The notes below the pieces were generated by a model. The model ran no database searches and was not told where the DNA came from. It was given only the letters and a program-made list of their open reading frames with translations. A stretch of DNA of 64,000 bases from Gammaproteobacteria bacterium (GTDB lineage: Bacteria; Gemmatimonadota; Gemmatimonadetes; Longimicrobiales; Gaopeijiaceae): the NCBI GenBank assembly GCA_028821195.1, contig JAPPHB010000002.1, forward strand, positions 63,802 to 127,801, read 5' to 3'. Below, piece by piece: positions 54,915 to 62,695 of the stretch (the first letter of the stretch is position 1; the number at the start of each line of letters is the position of its first letter). The position numbers and the translations under genes were made by a program.

Positions 54915-55903
54915 CAAGACCCCCGGATTCCGTTCGGACGTGCCTGGCTCAGTACTTCGGCCAGCTTGGCTCCAATCGGGAATTCAACCTCCTCTTGGAG
55001 CCACGCCCACTCTCCTGTGGGGTTCACTTCCAGGAAAAAGAAGCGGTCGTGGGAGAGTGCGAGGTCCATTGCGGCGAAACTCAGCCCAAGCCGGCGGGTC
55101 AACTCGATACATCGGGCCCCGATCGCCGGGGGGAGCGTGAACTCCGAGAAGACTACATCCGACTTCTTCAGCCGCCAGTCACCGGCGATCCCGGATCCTC
55201 CGTGGGTCACCGATGCACACCACCATTCATCCTCGACCACCGTCACCCGCAGATCGAGCTTGTCTGTCAGCGCTTGTTGGGCAACTAGTGGAGCTCCCCG
55301 CAGCTCTGCCTCTTCGAGTTCTTCCCGAAGCACCAGATTCGTGTAACCGAAGCTCTCCGTCTTGTCGGTCCTGACCAAGATGGTGTCCAGCCCCTTGATC
55401 GCGACGAGAGAACCGCCGATGTGGTGGCCGAGAAAGCGCTCCGAGTTCAAGCAATGGGTGACGGGAATGTCGAATCCCACCTCCTGGGCGCTCCAGAGCT
55501 GAATCATCTTGTGTTCGGCCTCATAGGTTCGCGTGGGGTGGTTCACCCATCGTGCCGTGTCGAAGACCATCAGGTTGCGCAGGAAAGCAGCCCACTGCGC
55601 TCGATGGAATTGCTCCTCCGGTCGGCGTCCCGCCTGCGAAGCCTCCCGAAGAAAGGTTGGCCGTCGGAAGTACACGCCTGTGAGTCCCCCCGCCTCTACC
55701 TCGACGTGCACGTCCTTCGCGTGGCAGGACAACCGCCGCCGACAAGGGTCGAGGCACAGCGAGTACGAGGGGAGGTCCTCGCTGTTGAGTCGGAAGTAAG
55801 CACGTCCCGACTTCCGCAGTGCTGATACCACGTAGTCGCACGACAGATCATAGCGGCTGGCGAGGAGAAGGACCGTAGGCCGAACAGTCGTGACTGGAGG
55901 CAC
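54914..55903 (-). CDS. MvdC/MvdD-like ATP-grasp peptide ligase
   Basis: The 329-residue enzyme has the ATP-grasp ligase layout of graspetide maturases: a variable N-terminal domain (about 1-120), ATP-binding core with VAIKGLDTILV and DLRVTVVEDEWWCASV, and the metal-binding end FFLEVNPTGEWAWLQEEVEFPI, which is the MvdC/MvdD form of the ExN motif. Such enzymes make side-chain ester or amide bonds in precursor peptides. GTG 55903 has GAGG eight bases upstream and follows the small peptide gene by 18 bp. The sequence is less GC-biased than the core genome. An alternative is a RimK-like ligase acting on a protein tail. Confidence 0.75.
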   Translation of the reverse strand: MPPVTTVRPTVLLLASRYDLSCDYVVSALRKSGRAYFRLNSEDLPSYSLCLDPCRRRLSCHAKDVHVEVEAGGLTGVYFRRPTFLREASQAGRRPEEQFHRAQWAAFLRNLMVFDTARWVNHPTRTYEAEHKMIQLWSAQEVGFDIPVTHCLNSERFLGHHIGGSLVAIKGLDTILVRTDKTESFGYTNLVLREELEEAELRGAPLVAQQALTDKLDLRVTVVEDEWWCASVTHGGSGIAGDWRLKKSDVVFSEFTLPPAIGARCIELTRRLGLSFAAMDLALSHDRFFFLEVNPTGEWAWLQEEVEFPIGAKLAEVLSQARPNGIRGS

Positions 55904-55921
55904 TAAGGCATCCTCAGCGAG

Positions 55922-56134
55922 TCAATAGCCCTTCTGGTCCTCGCCGGTCTCGACGTCGGCCTTCTTCGTACGGGGAGGCTTGGGGTCAGCCGACTCGACG
56001 AGCAATTCGCCGGACGGTCGGAGAATCCACGCGCCAACCACGAGGTCGTAATCGGAATCGGCTGGCCGCAGGTCGATAGACTCACGAGCGTACGCTCGAG
56101 CTTTCGCCAGTAGTACATGTTCACGGTACACCAT
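55922..56134 (-). CDS. Small acidic peptide, candidate ATP-grasp (graspetide) precursor
   Basis: The 70-residue peptide starts at ATG 56134 (GTG 56131 and ATG 56158 are alternatives, and no start has a strong ribosome site). The first about 50 residues could be a leader with a folded-looking patch (DYDLVVGAWILRPSGELLV). The last about 22 residues (PRTKKADVETGEDQKGY and the residues before it) are rich in Thr, Lys, Asp and Glu, the side chains joined by graspetide ligases. It lies directly upstream of such a ligase gene. No similarity to known precursor groups is claimed; it may also be an unrelated small protein. Confidence 0.55.
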   Translation of the reverse strand: MVYREHVLLAKARAYARESIDLRPADSDYDLVVGAWILRPSGELLVESADPKPPRTKKADVETGEDQKGY

Positions 56135-56490
56135 GGTATCGTCCGTGCTCGGGAGCATGAAGGATTCCGGCGGACCGCCCGGCCTGAATCGGCCTGCGTA
56201 CCCGGCCCGCCACCTTCTCAACAAGTTCGCAGGGCAGCTAGATCGGGGTCAAGCACCTTGGATCGCCACCCCCGCGCGCTTGGAGGTTACGCAGGTCGCT
56301 ACCCGGCCGCGGGGGGCCGGACCAACGGCGCCGACGAGGAGGCGGCGCGGCCCCCCTTGAGGCCAAGGGCGTGGGTACCGGCGGCGGGGCCTTGCGCGTT
56401 CTCACGCTCCCGGCCGTGGTCGTCTGGGGGTTGCTTCCCCCAATAGCCCTGCGGCAAGGGTCCTTCAGTACGGCTACGGGGCGCATCGGA
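56135..56490. other. Gene-free stretch between the peptide gene and the large island gene
   Basis: About 355 bp without a convincing gene on either strand. Open frames here are GC-rich and of unnatural composition. It should contain the promoter of the minus-strand peptide operon, but no clear -35/-10 pair stands out. A short hairpin-prone GGGGG/CCCCC segment near 56427-56443 may serve as terminator for the large gene, though there is no T run. Confidence 0.4.
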
Positions 56491-59358
56491 TCATGATTCC
56501 GGGCCCCGAAGATCCCGGAATTGCAGGTGGCCGGCCGCAAGAAGCTGGTCGATGACCGAGTTCGCTTCGTCGCGGGCTGCCGGACTAGCCAGCGCCGCAC
56601 CGAGAATCGTCCGGACCGACTCGTCACGCCCGAAGAACACGCTTCGATTCGGCTGGTCGGTTCTAGCCAACGATCCGAGCACGGCCAGGGTCTTGGCAGG
56701 GTACTGCCACGACAGCTCCACTAGGCAGTCCATCACTACGAAGCGGGGTTCGGCTGCGCCAGCCAGGTCAATCAGTCGGTCCAATTGCGCCAATGCCCAC
56801 GGCCCGCTAAAGCGCCCCGAAGCGACCCACCAACCGAGCGAGCTGAGGTGGCCCATTTGGTCGCGCCCCTTGGCCCGTAGCAGGCCAACGAGCTCTTCGG
56901 CAAGCGACGCAAACCGCTCAACAACGTCCTGCGGGACCTCACTCTCCTCATTGGTCAAGTCCCGGCCTATGAGGCCGATCGCGCGTCGGGAATCGTCAGG
57001 TGTCGCGTTCTCGAAATACCTCCTTAGGAGCGCATCGTCGTCCCCCCACGCGAGGCTCCCGCGGCCCGCCATGATCAGGAGATGCTCCCCGAGGCGTTTG
57101 TTAGGCTCTCCCCTTGGGGCCGACGCACCTTCGTCGCTAGACGGCAGCCGATCCACCGCAGCCGAATACTGCTCGCGGAGCAGCTCGAAGGGCGTGCTGT
57201 ACACCGGACAAAACCGCAGATAGGTCTCCCAAGCGGCATCTCGCAGTTTCGGATATCGATCGGGAAAAATGCTCTCCACGTGCTGAGCGCTCCACTTCTC
57301 GTCGAGCAAGGTCAGATGGGGGAACCACTGGCCATATACTGCCCGAACTGATGGAGAGGGTTCGATGGCAGGATCAAGGTTCCGTTCAAGCCTCGTTCGG
57401 ACCTCCGGTATTGCGTTCATGCCAAACGGAGTCGTGTCCCGAGCGCTGCCGCCCACCCCCATGCGATAGACCCACAGGGCGTAGTGGATCACGGCATGGA
57501 GCGCGTTCCCGCGCACGCACCCGATCGACTTGTTCGCCACGTCATTGGTCGGCTCAGCATCCTCCTCGGGAGAGGGATCTGGATCGCGCGCCGTCGAGTC
57601 AATGATCGCCCACACCCCTTCCCGCAAACCGATATCGATTACGTCGTTCTGCAGACCCTCTTCCACGAGCCTGATGCATGCTAGGCGCGCGTGACGCCAT
57701 TCGCGGCTGGTTGGATGCCGAGCCAAGATCCGAGATAGGAGGACGACTACCTCAGCCCACTCGACGACACGATCTGCACGAACCGCCTCGCGCACACCCG
57801 CCACCAAGGCCTCGACGAACGGCACCGGCAATCCCAGAAAGGAATCGGACTCGGCCAAGAAACGTGACGGAGATCCCGCCACCACCCGTTCGAAAACATC
57901 GGCGAGACCCGCCCGATCTGCTGACATGGGATCACCCGTAGGTTCCCAGGATCCCAAGTACGCGGCGATCTCAGCCGTGGACATCCCCTCCAGATAGGTC
58001 ACTCCCACAGGGCTCGTCGGACCCATCCCCGTGGTCGTGTAGGTCGTGAAGTCGGGGTGTTCGGGTTCACCTACTTCCCCTACGATCAGCGCGTATCGTG
58101 CCGACCAATCGTCGTCCAAATGGTCACGAATCCAAGCGAGCCGGCGCACCTGCCAGTAGAGTCGCCACTTGCGCCGCTCTTCGTCGTCACCGGCGAAAGA
58201 GTCGGAGAAGGAAGGTCCGCGCTGTATCCAACCAAGCACGAGAGCCGTTTGGCTCTTGTTAAGTATCGGGAAGGCTGCCCCGAGCAGCCTGCTGTACTCG
58301 TGCAGTAGTCGTTCATCCAGGAAGTGGTCCTCGCAGAGCGCCACTTCGATCGCGAAGGCAGGATGTCTCTGGGTCTGCTCCGCAGCAAGGTGCAACAGGA
58401 TCCGCTTGAAGATCCCACCGTTGCGACCTTCGAGGGCAGCGGAGACCGATCTCATGTCGATCCCGGAATCGACCAATTCTATCGATCCATCCCTCACGGC
58501 GTCGATGAGGATATCCGATACGTCATGCCCGTAATTCTGTGCGTGCGGTTCGATCGCCGGCCGGGACAGCGAGTCTGGGTAGCTGCCCGATCGTATGTCA
58601 GAATGCAGCAGCTTCTCGATCAGATCGCACAGCATCGAGAAAGCCTTGATCCCGCCGTGCTTCAGCAGGATGGGCACATACTCTCGCACGAACTCCTCGT
58701 ATTCGAACACATCGATCCGAGATACGGCGCGACTCGACAGACGTGCCGCTACTGCGGCAGCCAGCGTTTCGATCTCGAGAGCGTCCTCGCCATCCGATCC
58801 GCCGTCGGACGTCCCTGCGTCACTCTCATGGTCTTGGGGAGGCTTAGATCGGGATGGGGCCGGATCCACGACGAGGCGCAGCTCCAACAACGATCTGGCC
58901 AGCGAGATGGCGGTCTCGATCTGCCCCGATTGGCACAGATGCTCTATCACAGGTCCCAGCGCTTCGGCGATCGGCCAATGGATGTGCTGTTGCTGTGAGA
59001 GCCATTCGGTCTCCCTCACCGCCCACTGCACCGCCATTTCGACAGGAAGATGGACCGCTGCCCGTGCAAGGTTCTCGTGGACCGAAGTGTTTTCGGTAGT
59101 GGGAATCCGAAGGATAGTGGCTCCGACCTTCTCTGGCGCTCGGGAGGCCATCCTCGCCAAGTATTCGGATTCAGGCCAAGGGGGGTAGCTGATCAGATCA
59201 CCATCAATGCGAGGCGCAGGCGGGTTCCTGAACAGACCTGCGTCGCGGAGCGGCTCGATCCAATCCGGCGAGTCTAGCTGGGCAAAAAAATAGGCGTGAT
59301 TGATGGCACGCTTCTCAATCAGCGCAAGTGCCCTGATGACGGCGTCCGCGCTAGGCAT
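56491..59358 (-). CDS. Large helical protein of unknown function (955 residues)
   Basis: ATG 59358 overlaps the stop of the upstream gene by 8 bp; frame above that has no protein-like character. The 955 residues appear almost wholly alpha-helical, with an acidic low-complexity insert (about 190-215: DAGTSDGGSDGED) and a conserved-looking motif GNALHAVIHYALWVYR in the second half. No Walker, nuclease, protease or membrane motif was found. Overlapping genes encoding a large helical partner and a smaller coiled partner in an island next to an integrase are common in anti-phage systems, but this assignment is a guess. Base composition is less GC-rich than the dcw genes. Confidence 0.7.
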   Translation of the reverse strand: MPSADAVIRALALIEKRAINHAYFFAQLDSPDWIEPLRDAGLFRNPPAPRIDGDLISYPPWPESEYLARMASRAPEKVGATILRIPTTENTSVHENLARAAVHLPVEMAVQWAVRETEWLSQQQHIHWPIAEALGPVIEHLCQSGQIETAISLARSLLELRLVVDPAPSRSKPPQDHESDAGTSDGGSDGEDALEIETLAAAVAARLSSRAVSRIDVFEYEEFVREYVPILLKHGGIKAFSMLCDLIEKLLHSDIRSGSYPDSLSRPAIEPHAQNYGHDVSDILIDAVRDGSIELVDSGIDMRSVSAALEGRNGGIFKRILLHLAAEQTQRHPAFAIEVALCEDHFLDERLLHEYSRLLGAAFPILNKSQTALVLGWIQRGPSFSDSFAGDDEERRKWRLYWQVRRLAWIRDHLDDDWSARYALIVGEVGEPEHPDFTTYTTTGMGPTSPVGVTYLEGMSTAEIAAYLGSWEPTGDPMSADRAGLADVFERVVAGSPSRFLAESDSFLGLPVPFVEALVAGVREAVRADRVVEWAEVVVLLSRILARHPTSREWRHARLACIRLVEEGLQNDVIDIGLREGVWAIIDSTARDPDPSPEEDAEPTNDVANKSIGCVRGNALHAVIHYALWVYRMGVGGSARDTTPFGMNAIPEVRTRLERNLDPAIEPSPSVRAVYGQWFPHLTLLDEKWSAQHVESIFPDRYPKLRDAAWETYLRFCPVYSTPFELLREQYSAAVDRLPSSDEGASAPRGEPNKRLGEHLLIMAGRGSLAWGDDDALLRRYFENATPDDSRRAIGLIGRDLTNEESEVPQDVVERFASLAEELVGLLRAKGRDQMGHLSSLGWWVASGRFSGPWALAQLDRLIDLAGAAEPRFVVMDCLVELSWQYPAKTLAVLGSLARTDQPNRSVFFGRDESVRTILGAALASPAARDEANSVIDQLLAAGHLQFRDLRGPES

Positions 59359-60154
59359 CGCTCGCTTCCTCCAGCAATGCGTCGATCGCGTCCAGGTCGT
59401 CGAGGGTGCTCGGCACGAGTCTCTCGACGAGAAACGTCTCAAGAGCCGCGATTCTCTCTCGCAAGGCTCGGATGTCGGTACGCTTTCTATGGTGACAGAC
59501 CGACAGAAAAAACCTCCGGGTTTCCTCCCATTCCTTGCGGTGCTTCTCAAAAAAGGGCTCGGGCAGGTCGCGACCGGAGGCATCCAATCGCCTCAGGGTT
59601 CGTCGAAACTGCTCTCTGCGCCGCGGATGGAGGCTGGCGAACCACTCGAAGAAGGCACCCAACCCATCGAGCAGCTTGCGAAGGTGCACGTCAATCTGGC
59701 CACTCCAGCCATCCTTTTCGGAGTAGCAATCAGTTCGGACTCTGCTGCTCAAGAAGCGGTCCTCGACCTCCCTTAGCTTAGCCTTGAGATGCACTCTGGG
59801 GGCTTCCTTCGACAGGCCTCCCCCGACCGGCATAGCACGCAGTTCGGTTATCTTGTCCATGAGCTCCCGCATGCTGTTAGCGGATTGCGCGAGGCTGTCA
59901 GGATTCGATTCATCTTCGAGAACCCGTAGTCCTCCTAAGTACATCGCGCCCAGTTGGTTCTGAAGGCGGGACAGCTCACGATGCAACTTCTTCTGCTGGG
60001 TTGACAATCCGAACTCAGGGTTCGGATCGGACTGAGCATCATCGAAGCCCTGATGGGCGGCTGTGGGCGTTTCTTCAAGTGAGGGCAATGAGAAGTCCCA
60101 TGGTGTGCTGAGGATTTCCGGGGTCGGAACACCCAACCGATTGGACGGACGCAT
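59351..60154 (-). CDS. Coiled-coil-rich protein of unknown function, partner of the 955-residue protein
   Basis: The 267-residue product (from ATG 60154) contains a heptad-like segment (STQQKKLHRELSRLQNQLGAM and on), a second charged region (VHLKAKLREVEDRFLSS) and a C-terminal helix bundle with many Arg/Glu (LHPRRREQFRRTLRRLDAS; HRKEWEETRRFFLS). No catalytic motif is seen. The frame stays open to 60628, but the residues above 60154 look like translated noncoding DNA, so the start is uncertain. Its stop overlaps the next gene's ATG, indicating a two-gene unit. Confidence 0.6.
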   Translation of the reverse strand: MRPSNRLGVPTPEILSTPWDFSLPSLEETPTAAHQGFDDAQSDPNPEFGLSTQQKKLHRELSRLQNQLGAMYLGGLRVLEDESNPDSLAQSANSMRELMDKITELRAMPVGGGLSKEAPRVHLKAKLREVEDRFLSSRVRTDCYSEKDGWSGQIDVHLRKLLDGLGAFFEWFASLHPRRREQFRRTLRRLDASGRDLPEPFFEKHRKEWEETRRFFLSVCHHRKRTDIRALRERIAALETFLVERLVPSTLDDLDAIDALLEEASDA

Positions 60155-60639
60155 GACAAGATAGCCGCCATCGCCGGTCGGCTCCAAGGTAGTCGCCCGG
60201 AGTTTGGGGCAACGGCCCGAACTAGGTTGCCCACGGACGCGCGTCGCGGGACCTAGCCCGCTGTGGATTGCCTCTCGGTCTCCGCCCGCACCGATCCGGC
60301 AGGCCATGCACTGGCGGGAAAGCCCTCCCCCCGCGAGGTTCCGGGCGACGAAACAGGCGGCCGAGTTCGATGCGGCTTTCGCCAACCCGGAGCTCCCACG
60401 GCGACGTAGCAACCGAGTACGGCCCGCCGACCCTAGCGACGCTGTTTGACATCTGCTGAAAAGGTGGCTCCCACCCAGGGCGAGCGGTTGCAGCCGTAGG
60501 ACAGGGTCGCGATAGAGACGAGTCTCGGCAGACACCGGAAGCCGGACCTCGATGGGCTCAGACAAGCTCTCGAGGAGCGTCGCAGGGGTCCCTAGTGGTC
60601 CCGTTTGGCGAACATGATTAGCGAGCATGCTCCACCTAG
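60155..60639. other. Gene-free or decayed stretch before tRNA-Val
   Basis: About 485 bp with several overlapping open frames on the minus strand, none convincing. Two of them (about 60450-60628, and 60222-60452 in another frame) look more protein-like than the rest and may be the halves of a frameshifted, decayed gene. The upstream promoter of the two-gene unit should lie here. Confidence 0.35.
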
Positions 60640-60746
60640 ATTCCGTAAGTTCAAGGGGGCGCTTAGCTCAGTTGGTTCAGAGCGCCTGCCTTACAAGCAG
60701 GAGGTCGCAGGTTCGAATCCTGCAGCGCCCATTGAACTTACGGGAT
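60640..60746. repeat. 15-bp inverted repeat flanking the tRNA-Val gene
   Basis: ATTCCGTAAGTTCAA (60640-60654) and TTGAACTTACGGGAT (60732-60746) are inverted copies with one mismatch, which is a G-U pair in RNA. They lie 2 bases before the first and directly after the last base of the mature tRNA, so the precursor acceptor stem could be extended by 15 pairs. The right arm also contains the integrase stop codon. Confidence 0.8.
60657..60731 (+). tRNA. tRNA-Val (anticodon TAC)
   Basis: A full cloverleaf of 75 nt: acceptor stem GGGCGCT/AGCGCCC with discriminator A, D arm TAGCTCAGTTGGTTCAGAG, anticodon stem CCTGC/GCAGG with loop CTTACAA (anticodon TAC at 60692-60694), and T arm GCAGG-TTCGAAT-CCTGC. 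No CCA is encoded. The adjacent integrase points at its 3' end, which is the usual attachment site for tyrosine recombinases. Confidence 0.95.
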
Positions 60747-61952
60747 TCCGGGAGTGCGATGTCCGCCATTTATGCCCGCTAAATGGGTTCGCGAACCCGG
60801 GCTCCGGCGGTCCGCCAGCGCTTCCCTGAGCCGGTCCTCGTCGGCTCGCTGGTAGCACTGGAGCACCGTCAGGGCCGTCTTCCAGCCTCCGAGTTCGCAG
60901 AGCACCTTGAGCGGCTGGCTCATGAGGTCGGATGCGAACTTGCGCCTAAGCGAGTGCCAGCCCCGGCCACGCCTCGGTTCGAGCCCCGCTAGCTTCTGGG
61001 CCTTGTCCCACCAGACACGTACCCGGGACCGGTCCAGACACCGCGACGGGTCCTTCGGCGCAGGGAACACGGGACAGTTCCCGGACCCGGAGTTCCGGAT
61101 CCGCGCCTCCCGGAGAGCGGCGAGCGCCTCGGCCGTGATCGGCGTCCGGTGCTCGTACCCAGTCTTCTCATTCTCAGCGCGCCACCGGATGGTCCCCCGC
61201 TCCATGTCGATGTCCGCCCAGCGCAGCTGGCGAATCGAGCCGATGCGGTGTCCGGTCTCGTGAGCGATGACCAGCGCCACGCGAAACCGCCAATCGACCC
61301 GCGCCGACACCTGAAGGAGGGCTTCATACTCCGCATGCGTGAGAACGACGCGGGTCGGGTTTTTCTCCTTCGGCACCTTGAGGCCCCTCAGCGGGTTTGA
61401 ATCGAGGAGGAGCCTGCCCTCCTCGTCTCTGGACTTCGCAGCCCAGTTGAGAACCGCAAGCAGGAACTTCAGATCGTGCTCGACCGTGCGGTCTGACACC
61501 GGCCTCCCACTCGGTCCGATCTTCCCGGCGCGGCGCTGGCGGATGAACCGGTCCCAGTCCCGCTGGGAGAGCGTCTCGGGCTTCCGGTGCTTGCCGAGAA
61601 ACCCGAGGAACATCTTCATCGCGGCCCGGTCGAACCGCCGAGCCCGCTCCGACTTGGCGGGCGTCACCTCTTCACCGTAAATGTCAAAAAGCGCCTTCAA
61701 GGTGAGCGGCTGGGGCTTGGTTTCCCGCTCATCACCGGGCTTCGGGCCGTTGAATCCGGCAGCGAATTCGTCCGCCTGTTGTCTCGCCCGTGCCCAGTCG
61801 CGGTGCTTGAGAGACCGCGTGAGCCTCCGTCGGTCCTCCCGCCACTCGATCTGCATGACGCCGGTCCGGGGATCAGGGAACACCCTCACCCGGTTCCGGC
61901 CCCATTCGCCAGCGCTGTAGGTGCGCCGGTCACGTTTCGTGCGTGCCATCAT
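60738..61952 (-). CDS. int: Tyrosine recombinase (phage-type integrase)
   Basis: The 404-residue enzyme has an N-terminal arm-binding region, a SAM-like core-binding domain (about 70-190) and the catalytic domain with the Arg of HRIGSIRQLRW, the HSLRRKF box (HxxR) and the late LGGWKTALTVLQCYQRAD with Trp and the nucleophile Tyr. It lies 7 bp from the 3' end of tRNA-Val, with its stop codon in the inverted repeat. This is the expected arrangement at one end of an integrative element that extends to the right. Its ATG overlaps the stop of the HTH gene (ATGA). Confidence 0.93.
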   Translation of the reverse strand: MMARTKRDRRTYSAGEWGRNRVRVFPDPRTGVMQIEWREDRRRLTRSLKHRDWARARQQADEFAAGFNGPKPGDERETKPQPLTLKALFDIYGEEVTPAKSERARRFDRAAMKMFLGFLGKHRKPETLSQRDWDRFIRQRRAGKIGPSGRPVSDRTVEHDLKFLLAVLNWAAKSRDEEGRLLLDSNPLRGLKVPKEKNPTRVVLTHAEYEALLQVSARVDWRFRVALVIAHETGHRIGSIRQLRWADIDMERGTIRWRAENEKTGYEHRTPITAEALAALREARIRNSGSGNCPVFPAPKDPSRCLDRSRVRVWWDKAQKLAGLEPRRGRGWHSLRRKFASDLMSQPLKVLCELGGWKTALTVLQCYQRADEDRLREALADRRSPGSRTHLAGINGGHRTPGIP

Positions 61953-62365
61953 TCGATTCCTTTGTCGATGATGGACTGCACGATCTGCGTGTTTGAAAGT
62001 TGGCGGGAACGCGGTTCTTCCGCCAGTCGCTGCTGGGGCTCGGATGGCATGTGGGCTTTCCGGGGAAGATCCTTCAGGGCGATCCTGGGCGCGCCCGGCC
62101 GTCCGGCGTTAGGAATCTTGCCGTCGCGGACGAGGCGTCCGAGGTGGTCGGCGGAGTATCCGCTCTCGCGGGAAGCCTCGACGAGCGAGAACGTCGTCTC
62201 GTCCCTTTCGACGAGCGTGGCTTCGAGGTCGTCGGCACATCGTTCGATCGCGGTGGCCGGGGTCTCGCCGCCGTATCGGCGGAGCGACTTGGCTTGCTTG
62301 CGCCAGTCGGCGGGCAGGCCCTCGACGGTTGGCACCTTGGCCGGGCCGCCGCGCCCCCCGGTCAC
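61949..62365 (-). CDS. HTH protein, likely excisionase / recombination directionality factor
   Basis: The 138-residue protein starts at GTG 62365, which shares GTGA with the previous stop. Its centre carries a MerR/excisionase-type winged helix (SLVEASRESGYSADHLGRLVRDGKIPNAGRPG). The tail is Arg/Gln-rich. Proteins of this form encoded just before an integrase usually steer excision or repress the int operon. The direct overlap with int fits that role. It could also be a general DNA-binding protein of the element. Confidence 0.75.
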   Translation of the reverse strand: MTGGRGGPAKVPTVEGLPADWRKQAKSLRRYGGETPATAIERCADDLEATLVERDETTFSLVEASRESGYSADHLGRLVRDGKIPNAGRPGAPRIALKDLPRKAHMPSEPQQRLAEEPRSRQLSNTQIVQSIIDKGIE

Positions 62366-62676
62366 TCCCAGTCTCCGTCGGCGTCCCTGCGGAGGGCGTC
62401 GGCGAGGTCCCGGTCTCCTTCTCCGCGCCGTACCGACCGCTCGGCGAGATCGACCCGGCTGCCCAGGTCGGCGAGGCCCGTCGCTCGGCCGACGCCGTAG
62501 ATGCCGGCGGCGACGGTCATGACGGCGAACGCCGCGTGCAGGCCCGCCGCCACGCCGTGGCGGGCGAGGATGAGCGGCCAGAGGGGCGCGAGGTAGTCGA
62601 GGCGTGACCCGCCGAGCAGGAACGCCGATCCGGCGAGCGCAGCGGTGAGCCCCGCGCTGATCTTCCAAGGCTGCAT
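62362..62676 (-). CDS. Small two-helix membrane protein of the integrative element
   Basis: The 104-residue product has AAAGGAGC eight bases before ATG 62676. Two hydrophobic helices (ISAGLTAALAGSAFLLGGS and GVAAGLHAAFAVMTVAAGIYG) are followed by a charged cytoplasmic tail (DLAERSVRRGEGDRDLADAL). Nothing specific is recognised. The overlap with the HTH gene makes it part of the int operon. Confidence 0.7.
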   Translation of the reverse strand: MQPWKISAGLTAALAGSAFLLGGSRLDYLAPLWPLILARHGVAAGLHAAFAVMTVAAGIYGVGRATGLADLGSRVDLAERSVRRGEGDRDLADALRRDADGDWE

Positions 62677-62695
62677 GTTGGTTGCTCCTTTGCGG

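Noticed and set aside
56238..56627. 129-codon frame upstream of the peptide gene
   Set aside because: It overlaps the end of the large island gene in another frame and has an unnatural Pro/Arg/Ser composition.
53650..60656. Single genomic island bounded by direct tRNA repeats
   Set aside because: The two tRNA sequences are in opposite orientation, and the integrase lies outside the segment.
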